A DNA stretch of 64,000 nt, from the NCBI RefSeq assembly GCF_900660745.1, contig NZ_LR215048.1, positions 62,001-126,000 on the forward strand, read 5' to 3'. Position 1 is the stretch's first letter. Every line of letters begins with the position of its first letter. Under the pieces are notes generated by a model. That model worked only from the letters and a program-made list of their open reading frames with translations, was not told the origin of the DNA and did no database searches. A program made the position numbers and the translations under genes. Below, in pieces: positions 1 through 8,651 of this stretch. This stretch comes from Haploplasma axanthum (GTDB lineage Bacteria > Bacillota_I > Bacilli_A > Acholeplasmatales > Acholeplasmataceae).

Positions 1-592
1 TTTCCCATCCAGCTTTTGTTCTTTTATCTAGCATTGTTAATAAAACGCCTTCTATTTCTAAATTTCGGTTATTGATTTTTAAATTTTTCTGTACAATTCT
101 AATCGTATTTAATAATTGTGTTAAACCATCAATTGCTAAAAACTGACATTGAACAGGAATTAATATTGAATCTGCTGCGTAAAGAGCACTTAACGTTAAT
201 AAATTTAGTGAAGGGGGACAATCAATTATAATATATTCATAATTGTCTTTAATTTTTTGAAGTTTATCAAATAAAACAAAGTTTCTTTCTTCATGATCAA
301 TTTTTACTTCAACTGTTGCAAGTTCAATTGTTGCAGGAATTACATCAAGTTTAATTTTATCGAGTTGAATAATACTCTCTTCAATATTTTTTTCTCCTAC
401 TAGAACATTATAAATAGTCGAATACAGCATACTTCGATTAATTCCTAAACTTGTTGTCGCTGAACTTTGAGGATCCATATCAACTAATAATACTTTTTTA
501 CCATAGAAAGACAAAGATGCAGCAAGATTAACACTTGTTGTCGTTTTACCAACCCCACCTTTTTGATTTGAAATTGCAATAATTTTCCCCAT
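1..592 (-). CDS. parA: ParA/Soj chromosome-partitioning ATPase (C-terminus cut by window edge)
   Basis: This is a ParA-family Walker ATPase that works with ParB-parS in segregation of the origin region. The reading frame is open from 592 to the left edge. It opens with MGKIIAISNQKGGVGKTT, the deviant Walker A of the family with its signature lysine. LLVDMDPQSSATTSLG (Walker A') and YIIIDCPPSLN (Walker B) follow. An in-frame ATG at 601 abuts the AAAGG motif, so the ATG at 592, nine bases from GAAAGG, is the better start. It lies 16 bases after rsmG, in the mnmG-rsmG-parA order typical of origin regions. About 197 codons are visible; the remainder, and probably parB, lie outside the window. Confidence 0.95.
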   Translation of the reverse strand, partial: MGKIIAISNQKGGVGKTTTSVNLAASLSFYGKKVLLVDMDPQSSATTSLGINRSMLYSTIYNVLVGEKNIEESIIQLDKIKLDVIPATIELATVEVKIDHEERNFVLFDKLQKIKDNYEYIIIDCPPSLNLLTLSALYAADSILIPVQCQFLAIDGLTQLLNTIRIVQKNLKINNRNLEIEGVLLTMLDKRTKAGWE

Positions 593-608
593 TTCATTCA
601 TCCTTTCA

Positions 609-1304
609 TTACAATGGTTTTTTTAACATTTGTTGATACTCTCTTGGATAACCATTTATATGATTAATCTTTCTAATTAGAAAAATACTTCTCTCACCAT
701 AATCATTTGGCAACTCTAAATACATTGAATTTATTAGTTTTCCACCAGTTTTTTGAATTGCCTGTTTTGCGTCAGTTAATTCTTCTTTACCTTTTGAACC
801 CTTCATAGCAATAAACTCCCCGTTAACTTTTAACATTGGAATTGCCATTTCAGTTATCAATGTCATATTTCCAAGTGCGCGAGCTGTAACATAATCAAAC
901 TTTTCTTGATTATTTTGCCCATATTCTTCAATTCTTTGATGAGCTAGATTAACATTATCAATCCCTAGTTCTTCAACTAGTTCTGATAGAAACTTAATTC
1001 TTTTATTAGCTGAATCAATAATTGTCACTTTAAGTTCTGGAAAGATAATTTTTAAAGGTATTGATGGAAATCCAGCGCCACTCCCCATGTCACATAGACT
1101 TCCATCTTTTATATTAACAAATGGAATTAAAGTTAGAGAATCATAAAAATGTTTATAATAAACATCTTCTTTCTCAGTAATTGTTGTTAAGTTTGTATGT
1201 GTATTGTACTCTATTAGTTTATCATAATATTTTGAAAATTTTAATAGTTGTTCATCACTTAGTAAAATATTAAAACTTTTCCTGATATCTTCCTTAAAAT
1301 CCAT
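609..1304 (-). CDS. rsmG: 16S rRNA (guanine-527-N7)-methyltransferase RsmG
   Basis: It methylates N7 of G527 in 16S rRNA using S-adenosylmethionine. The 231-residue length is normal for the family. The SAM-binding loop is visible as [16 protein letters not shown] near residue 72, followed by the acidic ribose-binding residue in VTIIDS. A later TARALGNM segment is typical of RsmG. The ATG lies inside the 3' end of mnmG (11-base overlap), and its AGAGG ribosome-binding site is within mnmG, so the two are probably translationally coupled. Mutation of rsmG confers low-level streptomycin resistance in other bacteria (family knowledge). Confidence 0.96.
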   Translation of the reverse strand: MDFKEDIRKSFNILLSDEQLLKFSKYYDKLIEYNTHTNLTTITEKEDVYYKHFYDSLTLIPFVNIKDGSLCDMGSGAGFPSIPLKIIFPELKVTIIDSANKRIKFLSELVEELGIDNVNLAHQRIEEYGQNNQEKFDYVTARALGNMTLITEMAIPMLKVNGEFIAMKGSKGKEELTDAKQAIQKTGGKLINSMYLELPNDYGERSIFLIRKINHINGYPREYQQMLKKPL

Positions 1305-3159
1305 GACTTTTACCTCTTGACTCTAAATAAATCATAAGTATTTGAATATCAGATGGATTAACCCCAATTATTCTTGAGGCTTGTCCTAGAGTTTCGGGTC
1401 TTATCTTTTCCAATTTTTCCCTAGCTTCATTAGATAAATTAGGAATTTCAGTATATTTTACATTTTGAGAAATTTGCTTATTTTCAAGTTTTAACATTTT
1501 TTCAACTTCACGCAAAGCTTTTACAATATATCCATCATACTTAATTTGAATTTCAACTTGTTCATAAACATCTTCACTATATTCATTACCCAAATAATGT
1601 TTTATATCATCTTTGTCTATTTCTGGTCGCTTTAATAAATCATGAAGAGATACCTTTTCATAAATCTTTGCTGATTGTCTTCCTTCTAAGTAATCAAGAT
1701 TTTCTTGTGTTGGATAAACATAAAATGCTTTAACTTCTTCAATTAACTTTGAAACATTTGCTTTTCTTATATTGAATTTTTCAAACGTTTCTTCATCAAT
1801 CATACCAAGTTTATATCCATGTTCAGTAAGTCTTAAGTCAGCATTATCATTTCTTAATAATAAACGATGTTCCGCACGAGATGTTAGTAATCGATATGGT
1901 TCTTTTGTTCCTTTAGTTACTAAGTCATCAATTAAAACTCCGATATATGCTTCATGTCTCTTTAAAACAAACGGTTCTTTTTCATCAACCTTTAATGCGG
2001 CATTAATTCCGGCCATTATTCCTTGTCCAGCAGCTTCTTCATAACCACTTGTTCCATTTATTTGACCTGCACAAAATAAGTTTTCAACAATTTTAGTTTC
2101 TAAGCTAGGTTTTAGTTGCAAAGGATTAATTGCGTCATATTCAATTGCATATGCATATCTAACAATTACTGCATCTTCTAATCCAGGAATAGTTTTTAAA
2201 ATTTCATGTTGAACATCTCTAGGTAAACTTGTTGATAAACCTTGAACATACCATTCATCCAAATGAATACTTTCAGGTTCTAAAAAGATTTGATGACGTT
2301 CTTTATCACTAAATCTTACAACCTTATCTTCAATAGATGGGCAATATCTTGGACCAACGCCTTCAACCACACCACCATACATTGCCGACTTTTCTAAGTT
2401 TTGATTAATAAGCTCATGCGTTTTTAAAGTAGTATGAAGTAAATAGCAGTTTTCCTTTGGTGCATTTTCGTTATAATCATCACTATAACTAAATGTATAT
2501 TTTTCTTTATCACCTGGTTGAACTGTCATTTTTGTTAAATCAACAGAATCTTTAGCTAGTCTTGGAGGAGTTCCAGTTTTTAATCTTACAATTTCAAACC
2601 CTAGTTCCCTTAATTGACTACTAATGCCTTTAGTAGTTGGATCTCCATTCGGTCCGCTCGATGTTTTTTCATGCCCAATTAGTACTGTACTTCTTAAATA
2701 TGTCCCCGTTGTAATAACAACTGTTTTAGAATAGATTTTTTTACCATCTTCTAACAAAACACCTTTAACAACATTATCTTCAATTATTAATCTATCAACT
2801 AATGCTTCAAGTAAATCTAAGTTTTCACTTTCCATTAAATGTCTTAAAACAATTTTTGGATATTCAACTTTATCTAATTGTGCTCTTAATGCTCTAACTG
2901 CAGGTCCTTTTGATGCATTAAGCATTTTTATTTGGATTTGTCCTTCATCACTTGCTTTTCCTTGTAATCCCCCAAGTGCATCAATTTCTCTAACAACAAT
3001 TCCCTTAGCTGGTCCACCAATTGATGGGTTACAAGGCAAAGAGGCAACCTTATCAAGATTGCCTGTTACTAGTAACGTTCTTTTATTCATTTTTGCTAAA
3101 GCAAGCGCAGCTTCTACACCAGCATGTCCTCCGCCTACTACGATACTATCATAAATCAT
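1294..3159 (-). CDS. mnmG: tRNA uridine-34 carboxymethylaminomethyl modification enzyme MnmG (GidA)
   Basis: This FAD enzyme acts with MnmE to put the carboxymethylaminomethyl group on wobble U34 of certain tRNAs. The N-terminal dinucleotide-binding motif [12 protein letters not shown] starts about residue 7, and the family signature [11 protein letters not shown] is present. The frame stays open upstream to a GTG at 3168. I prefer the ATG at 3159 because the protein then begins [11 protein letters not shown], the usual position relative to the Rossmann fold. That gives 621 residues, a normal length. The tkt stop codon is only a few bases upstream, so the gene is probably read from the tkt transcript. 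mnmE is not in the window. Confidence 0.96.
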   Translation of the reverse strand: MIYDSIVVGGGHAGVEAALALAKMNKRTLLVTGNLDKVASLPCNPSIGGPAKGIVVREIDALGGLQGKASDEGQIQIKMLNASKGPAVRALRAQLDKVEYPKIVLRHLMESENLDLLEALVDRLIIEDNVVKGVLLEDGKKIYSKTVVITTGTYLRSTVLIGHEKTSSGPNGDPTTKGISSQLRELGFEIVRLKTGTPPRLAKDSVDLTKMTVQPGDKEKYTFSYSDDYNENAPKENCYLLHTTLKTHELINQNLEKSAMYGGVVEGVGPRYCPSIEDKVVRFSDKERHQIFLEPESIHLDEWYVQGLSTSLPRDVQHEILKTIPGLEDAVIVRYAYAIEYDAINPLQLKPSLETKIVENLFCAGQINGTSGYEEAAGQGIMAGINAALKVDEKEPFVLKRHEAYIGVLIDDLVTKGTKEPYRLLTSRAEHRLLLRNDNADLRLTEHGYKLGMIDEETFEKFNIRKANVSKLIEEVKAFYVYPTQENLDYLEGRQSAKIYEKVSLHDLLKRPEIDKDDIKHYLGNEYSEDVYEQVEIQIKYDGYIVKALREVEKMLKLENKQISQNVKYTEIPNLSNEAREKLEKIRPETLGQASRIIGVNPSDIQILMIYLESRGKSHGF

Positions 3160-3173
3160 ATTTAACACTTCTC

Positions 3174-5123
3174 TTATTTTAAGTTTTTATAAAATTCTTT
3201 CACTTTATTTGGCGTGAATCCCATTACCTCAACAACTTTATCACCATTATCACTTAAACCAAATGTTTCAATTCCATAAACGTTTGGTGTATATTTATAC
3301 CATGACATTGGACTTGCCATTTCAATAGCAACAGTTTTAACACCTTTTGGTAATACATTATTTTTATATTCTTCTGATTGTTTATCAAATAAGAATGATG
3401 AAGGCATCGATACTACTCTTACATCAATATTCTCTTTCAATAATAATTCTTTAGTTTTCATTGCAAGTTCTACTTCTGACCCAGCAGCAAGTAAAACCCC
3501 GTCAAGTTTTTCATTTTCTTTTCCAACAATATATGCACCTTTAGTTACACCGTCATAGTTTGTTGTTGGATAGTTTTCAACATTTTGTCTTGTTAAAATA
3601 ATTGTTGTTGGAGTATTTTTAGATTCGACAGCAATTTTCCATGCAGCAACAGTTTCATTAGTGTCTGCCGGTCTAATAACATTTAAATTAGGTATTGCAC
3701 GAAGTCCAACTAATTGTTCAATTGGTTGATGCGTTGGTCCATCTTCACCAACAGCAATACTATCATGTGAGAACACAAAAATTGTTGGAATATTCATAAT
3801 TGCCGCTAATCTAATTGCTGGTTTCATATAATCACTAAAGACAAAGAAAGCTCCAGTGAATGATTTTAATCCACCATGTAATGTTATTCCATTAGCAATC
3901 GCACCCATAGCATGTTCTCTAACACCATAATTAATATTTCTTCCTAGGTGATTATTTGCTTCAAAGTTTCCATCAGCACCTTTTGCTTTAGTTGATGATG
4001 TTAAATCTGCAGATCCACCAATTAAATTTAAATATTTACTTGATAAAACACTTAAAACATTCCCACTAACATTTCTTGTTGCTGATGGTTTCGTTTGATC
4101 TAATTTATCAAATTCATTTAACTCTATTTTTAAATCATTCTTAATAAATGTTTCAAAAAGTTTTGCATCTTCTGGATATTTTTCACTATATTCTGCATAT
4201 AATTTATTCCATTCTTGATGAGCATTTAAACCTCTTTTTGTAACATTTTCATGATAAAAATCATAAACATCTTGATCTATTACAAATGGTTCATTATTCC
4301 AATTTAAATTTTTTCTCAAATTAGCAACATCAGCACCCAGTGGTGATCCATGAACTGAACTTGTTCCTGCTTTTGTAGCACCAAAACCAATTGTTGTTTT
4401 TATTTCAATAATTGATGGTTTATCAGTCACTTTTTTAGCTTCAATAATTGCTTTATTTATAGCATCAGCATTCATTCCGTCTTCAATAAATGTATAATGC
4501 CAGTTTTGTGCTTCAAATTTACCTCTATGTTTTTCACTATAAGCCAAGCTAACTGGTCCATCTAACTGAATATCATTAGAATCAAATAATACGATTAATT
4601 TTCCCAATCCTAAATGACCAGCTAAACTGATTGCTTCTAAGGCAACACCTTCTTGTAAATCACCATCTCCAACAATTGTATATGTAAAATGATCAACAAC
4701 GTTGAATCCTGGTTTATTAAATCTAGCACTTAAATGCGCTTCAGCAATTGCCATACCTACAGCATTTGAAATTCCTTGTCCAAGTGGGCCTGAAGTTGTT
4801 TCAACCCCTTCAGTATGCCCATACTCAGGATGTCCGGGAGTATTACCGATTTTTCTAAAGTTTTTTAGATTTTCAATTGTTATATTATAACCAATTAAAT
4901 GGTTAATTGCATATAACATTGCCGAACCATGTCCAGCTGATAAAATAAAACGATCACGATTTATCCAATGTGGTGCTTTAACATCTACTCTTACGTGATT
5001 TGCAAAAAGAGCTTCTGCCATTGGTGCAGCACCTAATACGATTCCAGGATGTCCACTATTAGCTTCATTAATAGCGTCTACTCCCAAAAATCTAATTGCA
5101 TTAATTGCTTTTTCTTGTATCAT
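3174..5123 (-). CDS. tkt: Transketolase
   Basis: This thiamine-diphosphate enzyme of the pentose phosphate pathway transfers two-carbon ketol units between sugar phosphates. Visible motifs include the N-terminal NSGHPG, the ThDP-binding GDGDLQEG with its metal ligand, and the pyrimidine domain with [13 protein letters not shown] and [16 protein letters not shown]. The frame is open a further 27 codons upstream. The ATG at 5123 has a strong AAAGGGAGAAG site and gives the standard N-terminus and 649 residues. It follows an unknown membrane-protein gene by 19 bases and leads directly into mnmG. With little oxidative pathway visible, it probably serves ribose supply and pentose use (inference). 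Confidence 0.96.
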   Translation of the reverse strand: MIQEKAINAIRFLGVDAINEANSGHPGIVLGAAPMAEALFANHVRVDVKAPHWINRDRFILSAGHGSAMLYAINHLIGYNITIENLKNFRKIGNTPGHPEYGHTEGVETTSGPLGQGISNAVGMAIAEAHLSARFNKPGFNVVDHFTYTIVGDGDLQEGVALEAISLAGHLGLGKLIVLFDSNDIQLDGPVSLAYSEKHRGKFEAQNWHYTFIEDGMNADAINKAIIEAKKVTDKPSIIEIKTTIGFGATKAGTSSVHGSPLGADVANLRKNLNWNNEPFVIDQDVYDFYHENVTKRGLNAHQEWNKLYAEYSEKYPEDAKLFETFIKNDLKIELNEFDKLDQTKPSATRNVSGNVLSVLSSKYLNLIGGSADLTSSTKAKGADGNFEANNHLGRNINYGVREHAMGAIANGITLHGGLKSFTGAFFVFSDYMKPAIRLAAIMNIPTIFVFSHDSIAVGEDGPTHQPIEQLVGLRAIPNLNVIRPADTNETVAAWKIAVESKNTPTTIILTRQNVENYPTTNYDGVTKGAYIVGKENEKLDGVLLAAGSEVELAMKTKELLLKENIDVRVVSMPSSFLFDKQSEEYKNNVLPKGVKTVAIEMASPMSWYKYTPNVYGIETFGLSDNGDKVVEVMGFTPNKVKEFYKNLK

Positions 5124-5142
5124 TTTTACTTCTCCCTTTAAA

Positions 5143-5802
5143 TTATTCGTCTTTTTCTTCGTCGATAATATCTCTTTCATTTTCAGATTCTTCGCCTTCT
5201 TCAAGCATCAATTCATCATCACCAGTATCAACGTCATTTTCATCTTCTTCAAATTTAAAGTATTCTTTATAGTACTCTTCTTGATCTTTTAATAACTGAT
5301 TGAATTTTTCTTCAGTTAAAACTTCTCTAATTTTTGTTTGTGCTGCCAAATTCTTTTGACGAATAAGTTTATTAATACGTGATGTATGAACCATATTTAA
5401 GATTAACACCCCAAATAAAGCAACAATCACACCAGTAGTTAATTGTTCTTTAAACCAAATACCAAAAACAAGTAATACAACAAGCGAAATTGACATTGAA
5501 ATTAGTAAGAACATTTTAGACATTCTACTGTTTATACTTCCAACTTCATCTAAGAAATCAATCCAAATCCCATTAACTTCACTCGTAAAAAAATAACTTA
5601 CTTTTTCATAAAATCCTTTTTCAACTAATAAACGATAATTATTTCCATCTGAAGTCCAAATATAAAAACGACCTCTTGATACATATTGTGATAAATATGG
5701 AGTATCATTCATATAGAAAAACTCAACTTTTTTCCCACTTAATTCTTGTGTTTCAAATGGTTCACCTGTTAATGAACGATAAACTTTATAACTAATTTTC
5801 AT
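5143..5802 (-). CDS. Uncharacterised two-helix membrane protein with acidic tail
   Basis: I do not recognise this family. The 219-residue protein has a soluble N-terminal part of about 95 residues rich in aromatic residues (FYIW, YFFTSEVNGIWIDF). Two adjacent hydrophobic segments follow near residues 97-117 and 120-137. A charged, possibly coiled segment and a strongly acidic C-terminal tail (repeated D and E from about 185) complete it. No signal peptide or catalytic motif is evident. It sits between the SRP RNA gene and tkt; in Bacillus the equivalent place after the SRP RNA is held by dnaX. A membrane-anchored accessory role is only a guess. Confidence 0.75.
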   Translation of the reverse strand: MKISYKVYRSLTGEPFETQELSGKKVEFFYMNDTPYLSQYVSRGRFYIWTSDGNNYRLLVEKGFYEKVSYFFTSEVNGIWIDFLDEVGSINSRMSKMFLLISMSISLVVLLVFGIWFKEQLTTGVIVALFGVLILNMVHTSRINKLIRQKNLAAQTKIREVLTEEKFNQLLKDQEEYYKEYFKFEEDENDVDTGDDELMLEEGEESENERDIIDEEKDE

Positions 5803-5880
5803 GTAACTCTACCTCCGATTTAATAATATTATAACATTATTAATTTTATTATATGTGAAAAAACATTATTTTTCATATTA

Positions 5881-5990
5881 AATCCCCATCAAGCATCACC
5901 ACCCACATAGAGAGAGTGCTTATGGCTGCTTCGATCAAGACCTGACCAGATTCACACTTCCCTATTGAATGATGATGCTTGATGGGGATT
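5881..5990 (-). ncRNA. ffs: Signal recognition particle RNA (small bacterial type, about 110 nt)
   Basis: The minus-strand transcript contains GGTCAGGTC and GAAGCAGCC, the two sides of the conserved helix-8 (Ffh-binding) hairpin. The ends are an exact 18-bp complementary pair (5881-5898 with 5973-5990), which closes the long hairpin expected of small SRP RNA without an Alu domain. The RNA starts four bases after the tadA stop codon, matching the tadA-scr synteny seen in Bacillus. The six bases at the apex read TTGATC where many bacteria have CGGAAG, so the tetraloop is not the usual GGAA form. The ends are inferred from the pairing. Confidence 0.88.
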
Positions 5991-5993
5991 CAT

Positions 5994-6455
5994 TTACTTT
6001 TTTCTTCGTAATTTTTTAAAAAATTCTTTCAATAATTGTGAGCTTTTTCCACCATCGTCTACATACTCACAATTAACCTTATGATTAAAAGGTAACTCGA
6101 ACATTTCTATTATACTATTTGAAACACCATTTTTCAAGTCATAAGTTGCAAAGTAACAATTCTTAACCCTTGATTGAATCATTGCTCCACCACACATAGG
6201 ACATGGTTCCATAGTTACAAAAACACTTGTATCTTCTAATCTCCAAGAACCAATCTTTTTTGCTGCTTTTTTCATAGCAAGAAATTCAGCATGTCCTTCA
6301 ATTAATTGCTTCTTTTCTCGATTATTATGAGCCCTAGCAATTATCATTCCATCTAAGACTACAACTGCTCCTACTGGAACTTCATCTTTTTTATATGCTT
6401 TTAAAGCTTCTTTATAGGCTTCATTCATAAAGAATTCTTTTTGTTTTTCATCCAT
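5994..6455 (-). CDS. tadA: tRNA-specific adenosine-34 deaminase TadA
   Basis: It converts A34 to inosine in tRNA-Arg(ACG). The zinc-dependent deaminase signature is complete: HAEFLAM supplies the zinc-binding histidine and catalytic glutamate, and PCPMCGGAM supplies the two zinc-binding cysteines. At 153 residues it has the family length. The gene lies two bases after the AlkD-like gene and is followed directly by SRP RNA; the latter neighbour supports TadA over a cytidine or guanine deaminase. The lysine-rich C-terminus (KKLRRKK) fits tRNA binding. Confidence 0.93.
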   Translation of the reverse strand: MDEKQKEFFMNEAYKEALKAYKKDEVPVGAVVVLDGMIIARAHNNREKKQLIEGHAEFLAMKKAAKKIGSWRLEDTSVFVTMEPCPMCGGAMIQSRVKNCYFATYDLKNGVSNSIIEMFELPFNHKVNCEYVDDGGKSSQLLKEFFKKLRRKK

Positions 6456-6457
6456 TA

Positions 6458-7171
6458 TTATTTAACCTTATATTTCAAAAGCATTTCTTTATCTTCTTTT
6501 GTCACTCTAAAACTATCACGACATTTTTGAATTGCTTTATTAATTGTAAATTTATTTAGTTTATGATTTTCTAAATAATTTAGCGTTTTTTCACGATTAA
6601 AGATAAACAAATAAGAAACAATCCATGCATTCATCATATTAACATAATAATGCTCTTCGTTGCTAAACTGATCTAGAAGAGCATATACTTTATCAACATA
6701 TTCATCTTCTTTAACATATGAAAGCATAACATTCAAACCAACTCTTTTTAGAAAAGGTTCTTCCTTATTTGCATAATATAATCCTAGTTGAAATAATTCT
6801 TCTTTATTAGTATCTAGAAAATTCTTAAATGGTATTAAATCACAAGTTGCCCAGTTATCAATTTTATAAACTAAAATATCTAAATACTTTTTAAATTCTT
6901 CAAAAGACTTTAAATATCCAATTAAAACTCCATAAACTACAGTCATTTCATGATTATCAAATGATTTTAAATCAAGGTAGTCTTTAAAATTAGTTTTACT
7001 CATTTCCTTAGCAAGTTTATTAAGAATTGGTGTTGGTATAGCAAGAACTTTATAATCAGTATTAACAATCTTTTTTGTCCATTCAATCTTTTCTTTTTTA
7101 CTTTGTGATTCTAAATATTTTTTTAACTCTAAAAGCGAATTATTATTCCAATTGATATTAGTTATTATCAT
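6458..7171 (-). CDS. DNA alkylation repair protein, AlkD-like HEAT-repeat family
   Basis: This is a 237-residue all-helical protein of the DNA alkylation repair (HEAT-like) family, whose members excise N3- and N7-alkylpurines. Characteristic stretches are visible: DNWATCD in the middle, RVGLNVMLSY, YYVNMMNAWIVSY and NKAIQKCRDSFRVT near the end. The W and D of WATCD are spaced as W109 and D113 of AlkD, residues needed for base excision, so catalytic activity is plausible. It overlaps tdk by four bases (ATGA) and precedes tadA by two, forming a tdk-alkD-tadA-SRP RNA cluster. Confidence 0.85.
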   Translation of the reverse strand: MIITNINWNNNSLLELKKYLESQSKKEKIEWTKKIVNTDYKVLAIPTPILNKLAKEMSKTNFKDYLDLKSFDNHEMTVVYGVLIGYLKSFEEFKKYLDILVYKIDNWATCDLIPFKNFLDTNKEELFQLGLYYANKEEPFLKRVGLNVMLSYVKEDEYVDKVYALLDQFSNEEHYYVNMMNAWIVSYLFIFNREKTLNYLENHKLNKFTINKAIQKCRDSFRVTKEDKEMLLKYKVK

Positions 7172-7752
7172 TTTTCTTTCCCTGGAACTTGATGATTATT
7201 TCTTGATCTTGGTTCATATGATTCTGTTGCTCCAATTAATACGATTGGATCGTCATATTTTGCTGGTTCACCATTTATCAATCTTTGTGTTCTTGTTGCA
7301 GGCATTCCACTTACTGAGCATATTGCTGTAAGTTTTGTAACAAACTCTGCAATAGCAAGCAATTGTGGCATCGGACCAAAAGGATCACCTTTAAAATCGC
7401 GATCTAATCCTCCTACGATAACTCTTATACCTTTATCTGCTAGTTTATCAGCAATCTTCACTATACCTTCATCAAAGAATTGTGCTTCATCAATTACGAC
7501 TACTTCGACATCATTTTCTAAATAATCAAAAATCTCTGAACTATTTTTTATATTGATTGCTTGTTTTTGATTTTTATTATGGGAAACAATTGCTGTTTCA
7601 CTATAACGATCATCAACTGCAGGCTTAAAAATTAAATACTTTTGTTTAGCATATTCTAAACGATTTATTCTTCTAATTAATTCTTCAGTTTTCCCAGCAA
7701 ACATTGGCCCACAAACCACTTCAATATATCCATGATTACAAATTTGGTACAT
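7168..7752 (-). CDS. tdk: Thymidine kinase (type II) with degenerate zinc site
   Basis: It phosphorylates thymidine to dTMP with ATP. The P-loop GPMFAGKTEEL (about residues 15-25), the catalytic DEAQFF (glutamate near 89) and the lasso segment TRTQRLINGEP are all present, and 194 residues is the normal length. The C-terminal zinc site is unusual: family members read CxxC and RCRxHH, whereas this protein reads CSVSG (second cysteine replaced by serine) and RSRNNH (cysteine to serine, histidine to asparagine). Only one cysteine and one histidine of the site remain, so zinc is probably not bound. It follows the rpmE terminator. Confidence 0.95.
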   Translation of the reverse strand: MYQICNHGYIEVVCGPMFAGKTEELIRRINRLEYAKQKYLIFKPAVDDRYSETAIVSHNKNQKQAINIKNSSEIFDYLENDVEVVVIDEAQFFDEGIVKIADKLADKGIRVIVGGLDRDFKGDPFGPMPQLLAIAEFVTKLTAICSVSGMPATRTQRLINGEPAKYDDPIVLIGATESYEPRSRNNHQVPGKEK

Positions 7753-7778
7753 AAGTTATCCCTCCACTATTATTATAG

Positions 7779-7803
7779 AAAAAAACGTGACATTTGTCAC
7801 GCT
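7779..7803 (-). terminator. Intrinsic terminator after rpmE
   Basis: On the minus strand GCGTGACAAATGTCACG forms a GTGACA/TGTCAC hairpin followed by a run of Ts. It lies eight bases beyond the rpmE stop codon and would separate rpmE from tdk. Confidence 0.8.
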
Positions 7804-7810
7804 CATAAAA

Positions 7811-8035
7811 TTATTTTTTTTCTGATTTATCTTTATTAAGTCCATAACGACGATTGAATCTATCAACACGTCCTTGTGCTTGAATAAAAGTTTGTTGTCC
7901 TGTGTAATATGGATGACATTTTGAGCATGTATCAACTTTGATTTCTCCTAATGTTGATCCAAGTTCAAATTCTTCCCCACATGTAGAACATGTAACTTTT
8001 GCTATTTTATATTCTGGTTGTATACTTGTTTTCAT
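7811..8035 (-). CDS. rpmE: 50S ribosomal protein L31 (zinc-binding type)
   Basis: Large-subunit ribosomal protein of 74 residues. It has the zinc ribbon of the C+ form of L31: CSTC at residues 16-19 and CSKC at 37-40. The conserved [25 protein letters not shown] block follows in part. The retained cysteines mean it can serve as a zinc store, as in Bacillus (family knowledge). It is transcribed alone from a good promoter at 8098-8126 and ends in a terminator. Confidence 0.96.
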   Translation of the reverse strand: MKTSIQPEYKIAKVTCSTCGEEFELGSTLGEIKVDTCSKCHPYYTGQQTFIQAQGRVDRFNRRYGLNKDKSEKK

Positions 8036-8049
8036 TTCTTTGTTTCTCC

Positions 8050-8088
8050 TTCCGCCATAGTTATAAATAAACCATGATAAGTTTTTTT
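8050..8088 (-). promoter_or_regulatory. Possible L31 leader hairpin in the rpmE 5' UTR
   Basis: The rpmE leader contains CATGGTT and AACTATG, which pair (one G-U wobble) around a seven-base AT loop just before the GGAAGGAG ribosome-binding site. L31 autoregulatory leaders of this size are known in several phyla. No family consensus was checked here, so the assignment is tentative. Confidence 0.35.
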
Positions 8089-8097
8089 ACACGCGTT

Positions 8098-8126
8098 ATT
8101 ATAGCATTCTATTAAATCTTAATCAA
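8098..8126 (-). promoter_or_regulatory. rpmE promoter
   Basis: On the minus strand TTGATT (8121-8126) and TATAAT (8098-8103) are separated by exactly 17 bases, and the -10 box is preceded by TGC (extended form). It overlaps the 3' end of the Gx transporter gene. A start near 8091 would give a leader of about 55 nt. Confidence 0.7.
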
Positions 8127-8129
8127 GTG

Positions 8130-8651
8130 TTATTCATTATTATCTTGTTTGTTCCTAATATTAAGTAAAAACTTTTCAGCGATTATTCCATTAATAAGTC
8201 CTGTTACAATTCCAATTGGAATCATTAAAAATAAATAATAAACTATTTTATCCGATCCTAAAACATAAATACCAACAATAATCTGACCAACTTGATGAGA
8301 TATAGAGCCTAATAAACTTACAAGGCTAACCCCAAGTTTAACTTGTTTTGTTACAGCCATTACGGTTATTGCTAATACTCCACCTGCAAGTCCCATATAA
8401 AAAGTCGGTCCAAGCCCTCCAGATAACAGTGCAGTTAAAAATATTCTTAATAAAGTTACTAGTAATGCTTCTTTATATGAATATAAATACAAAACAACAA
8501 GTGTTATTAGGTTAGCTAATCCAAGTTTTGCCCCTGGCACCGGAATTATTTGTAAACCAGATTCGATAATACTAAGGATTATCGCTGCAGCTGTTAAATT
8601 AGCTAATAAAACCATTTTTTTTATACTACTTTTTTTCTTAGATGGTGTCAT
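8130..8651 (-). CDS. Gx transporter family (HepI-like) membrane protein
   Basis: This integral membrane protein of about 173 residues belongs to the family annotated as Gx transporter or heptaprenyl diphosphate synthase component I. The sequence shows about five hydrophobic segments and the conserved IIPVPGAKLGLANLIT and GGLGPTFYMG motifs. The frame stays open upstream to a TTG at 8675. I prefer the ATG at 8651, 11 bases after GGAAG, which overlaps apbE by 14 bases. It is the last gene of the rnf operon. In other Bacillota this family often sits beside ApbE, NusG_II and FMN-binding proteins, so a role in redox or quinone chemistry is suspected but unproven. Confidence 0.82.
   Translation of the reverse strand: MTPSKKKSSIKKMVLLANLTAAAIILSIIESGLQIIPVPGAKLGLANLITLVVLYLYSYKEALLVTLLRIFLTALLSGGLGPTFYMGLAGGVLAITVMAVTKQVKLGVSLVSLLGSISHQVGQIIVGIYVLGSDKIVYYLFLMIPIGIVTGLINGIIAEKFLLNIRNKQDNNE

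Noticed and set aside
1772-2044. Plus-strand open frames inside minus-strand genes across the window (this one and similar frames near 4702, 11591, 14136, 37230 and 41797)
   Set aside because: They lie fully inside well-supported genes in the antisense frame, have no family similarity, and most lack ribosome-binding sites.
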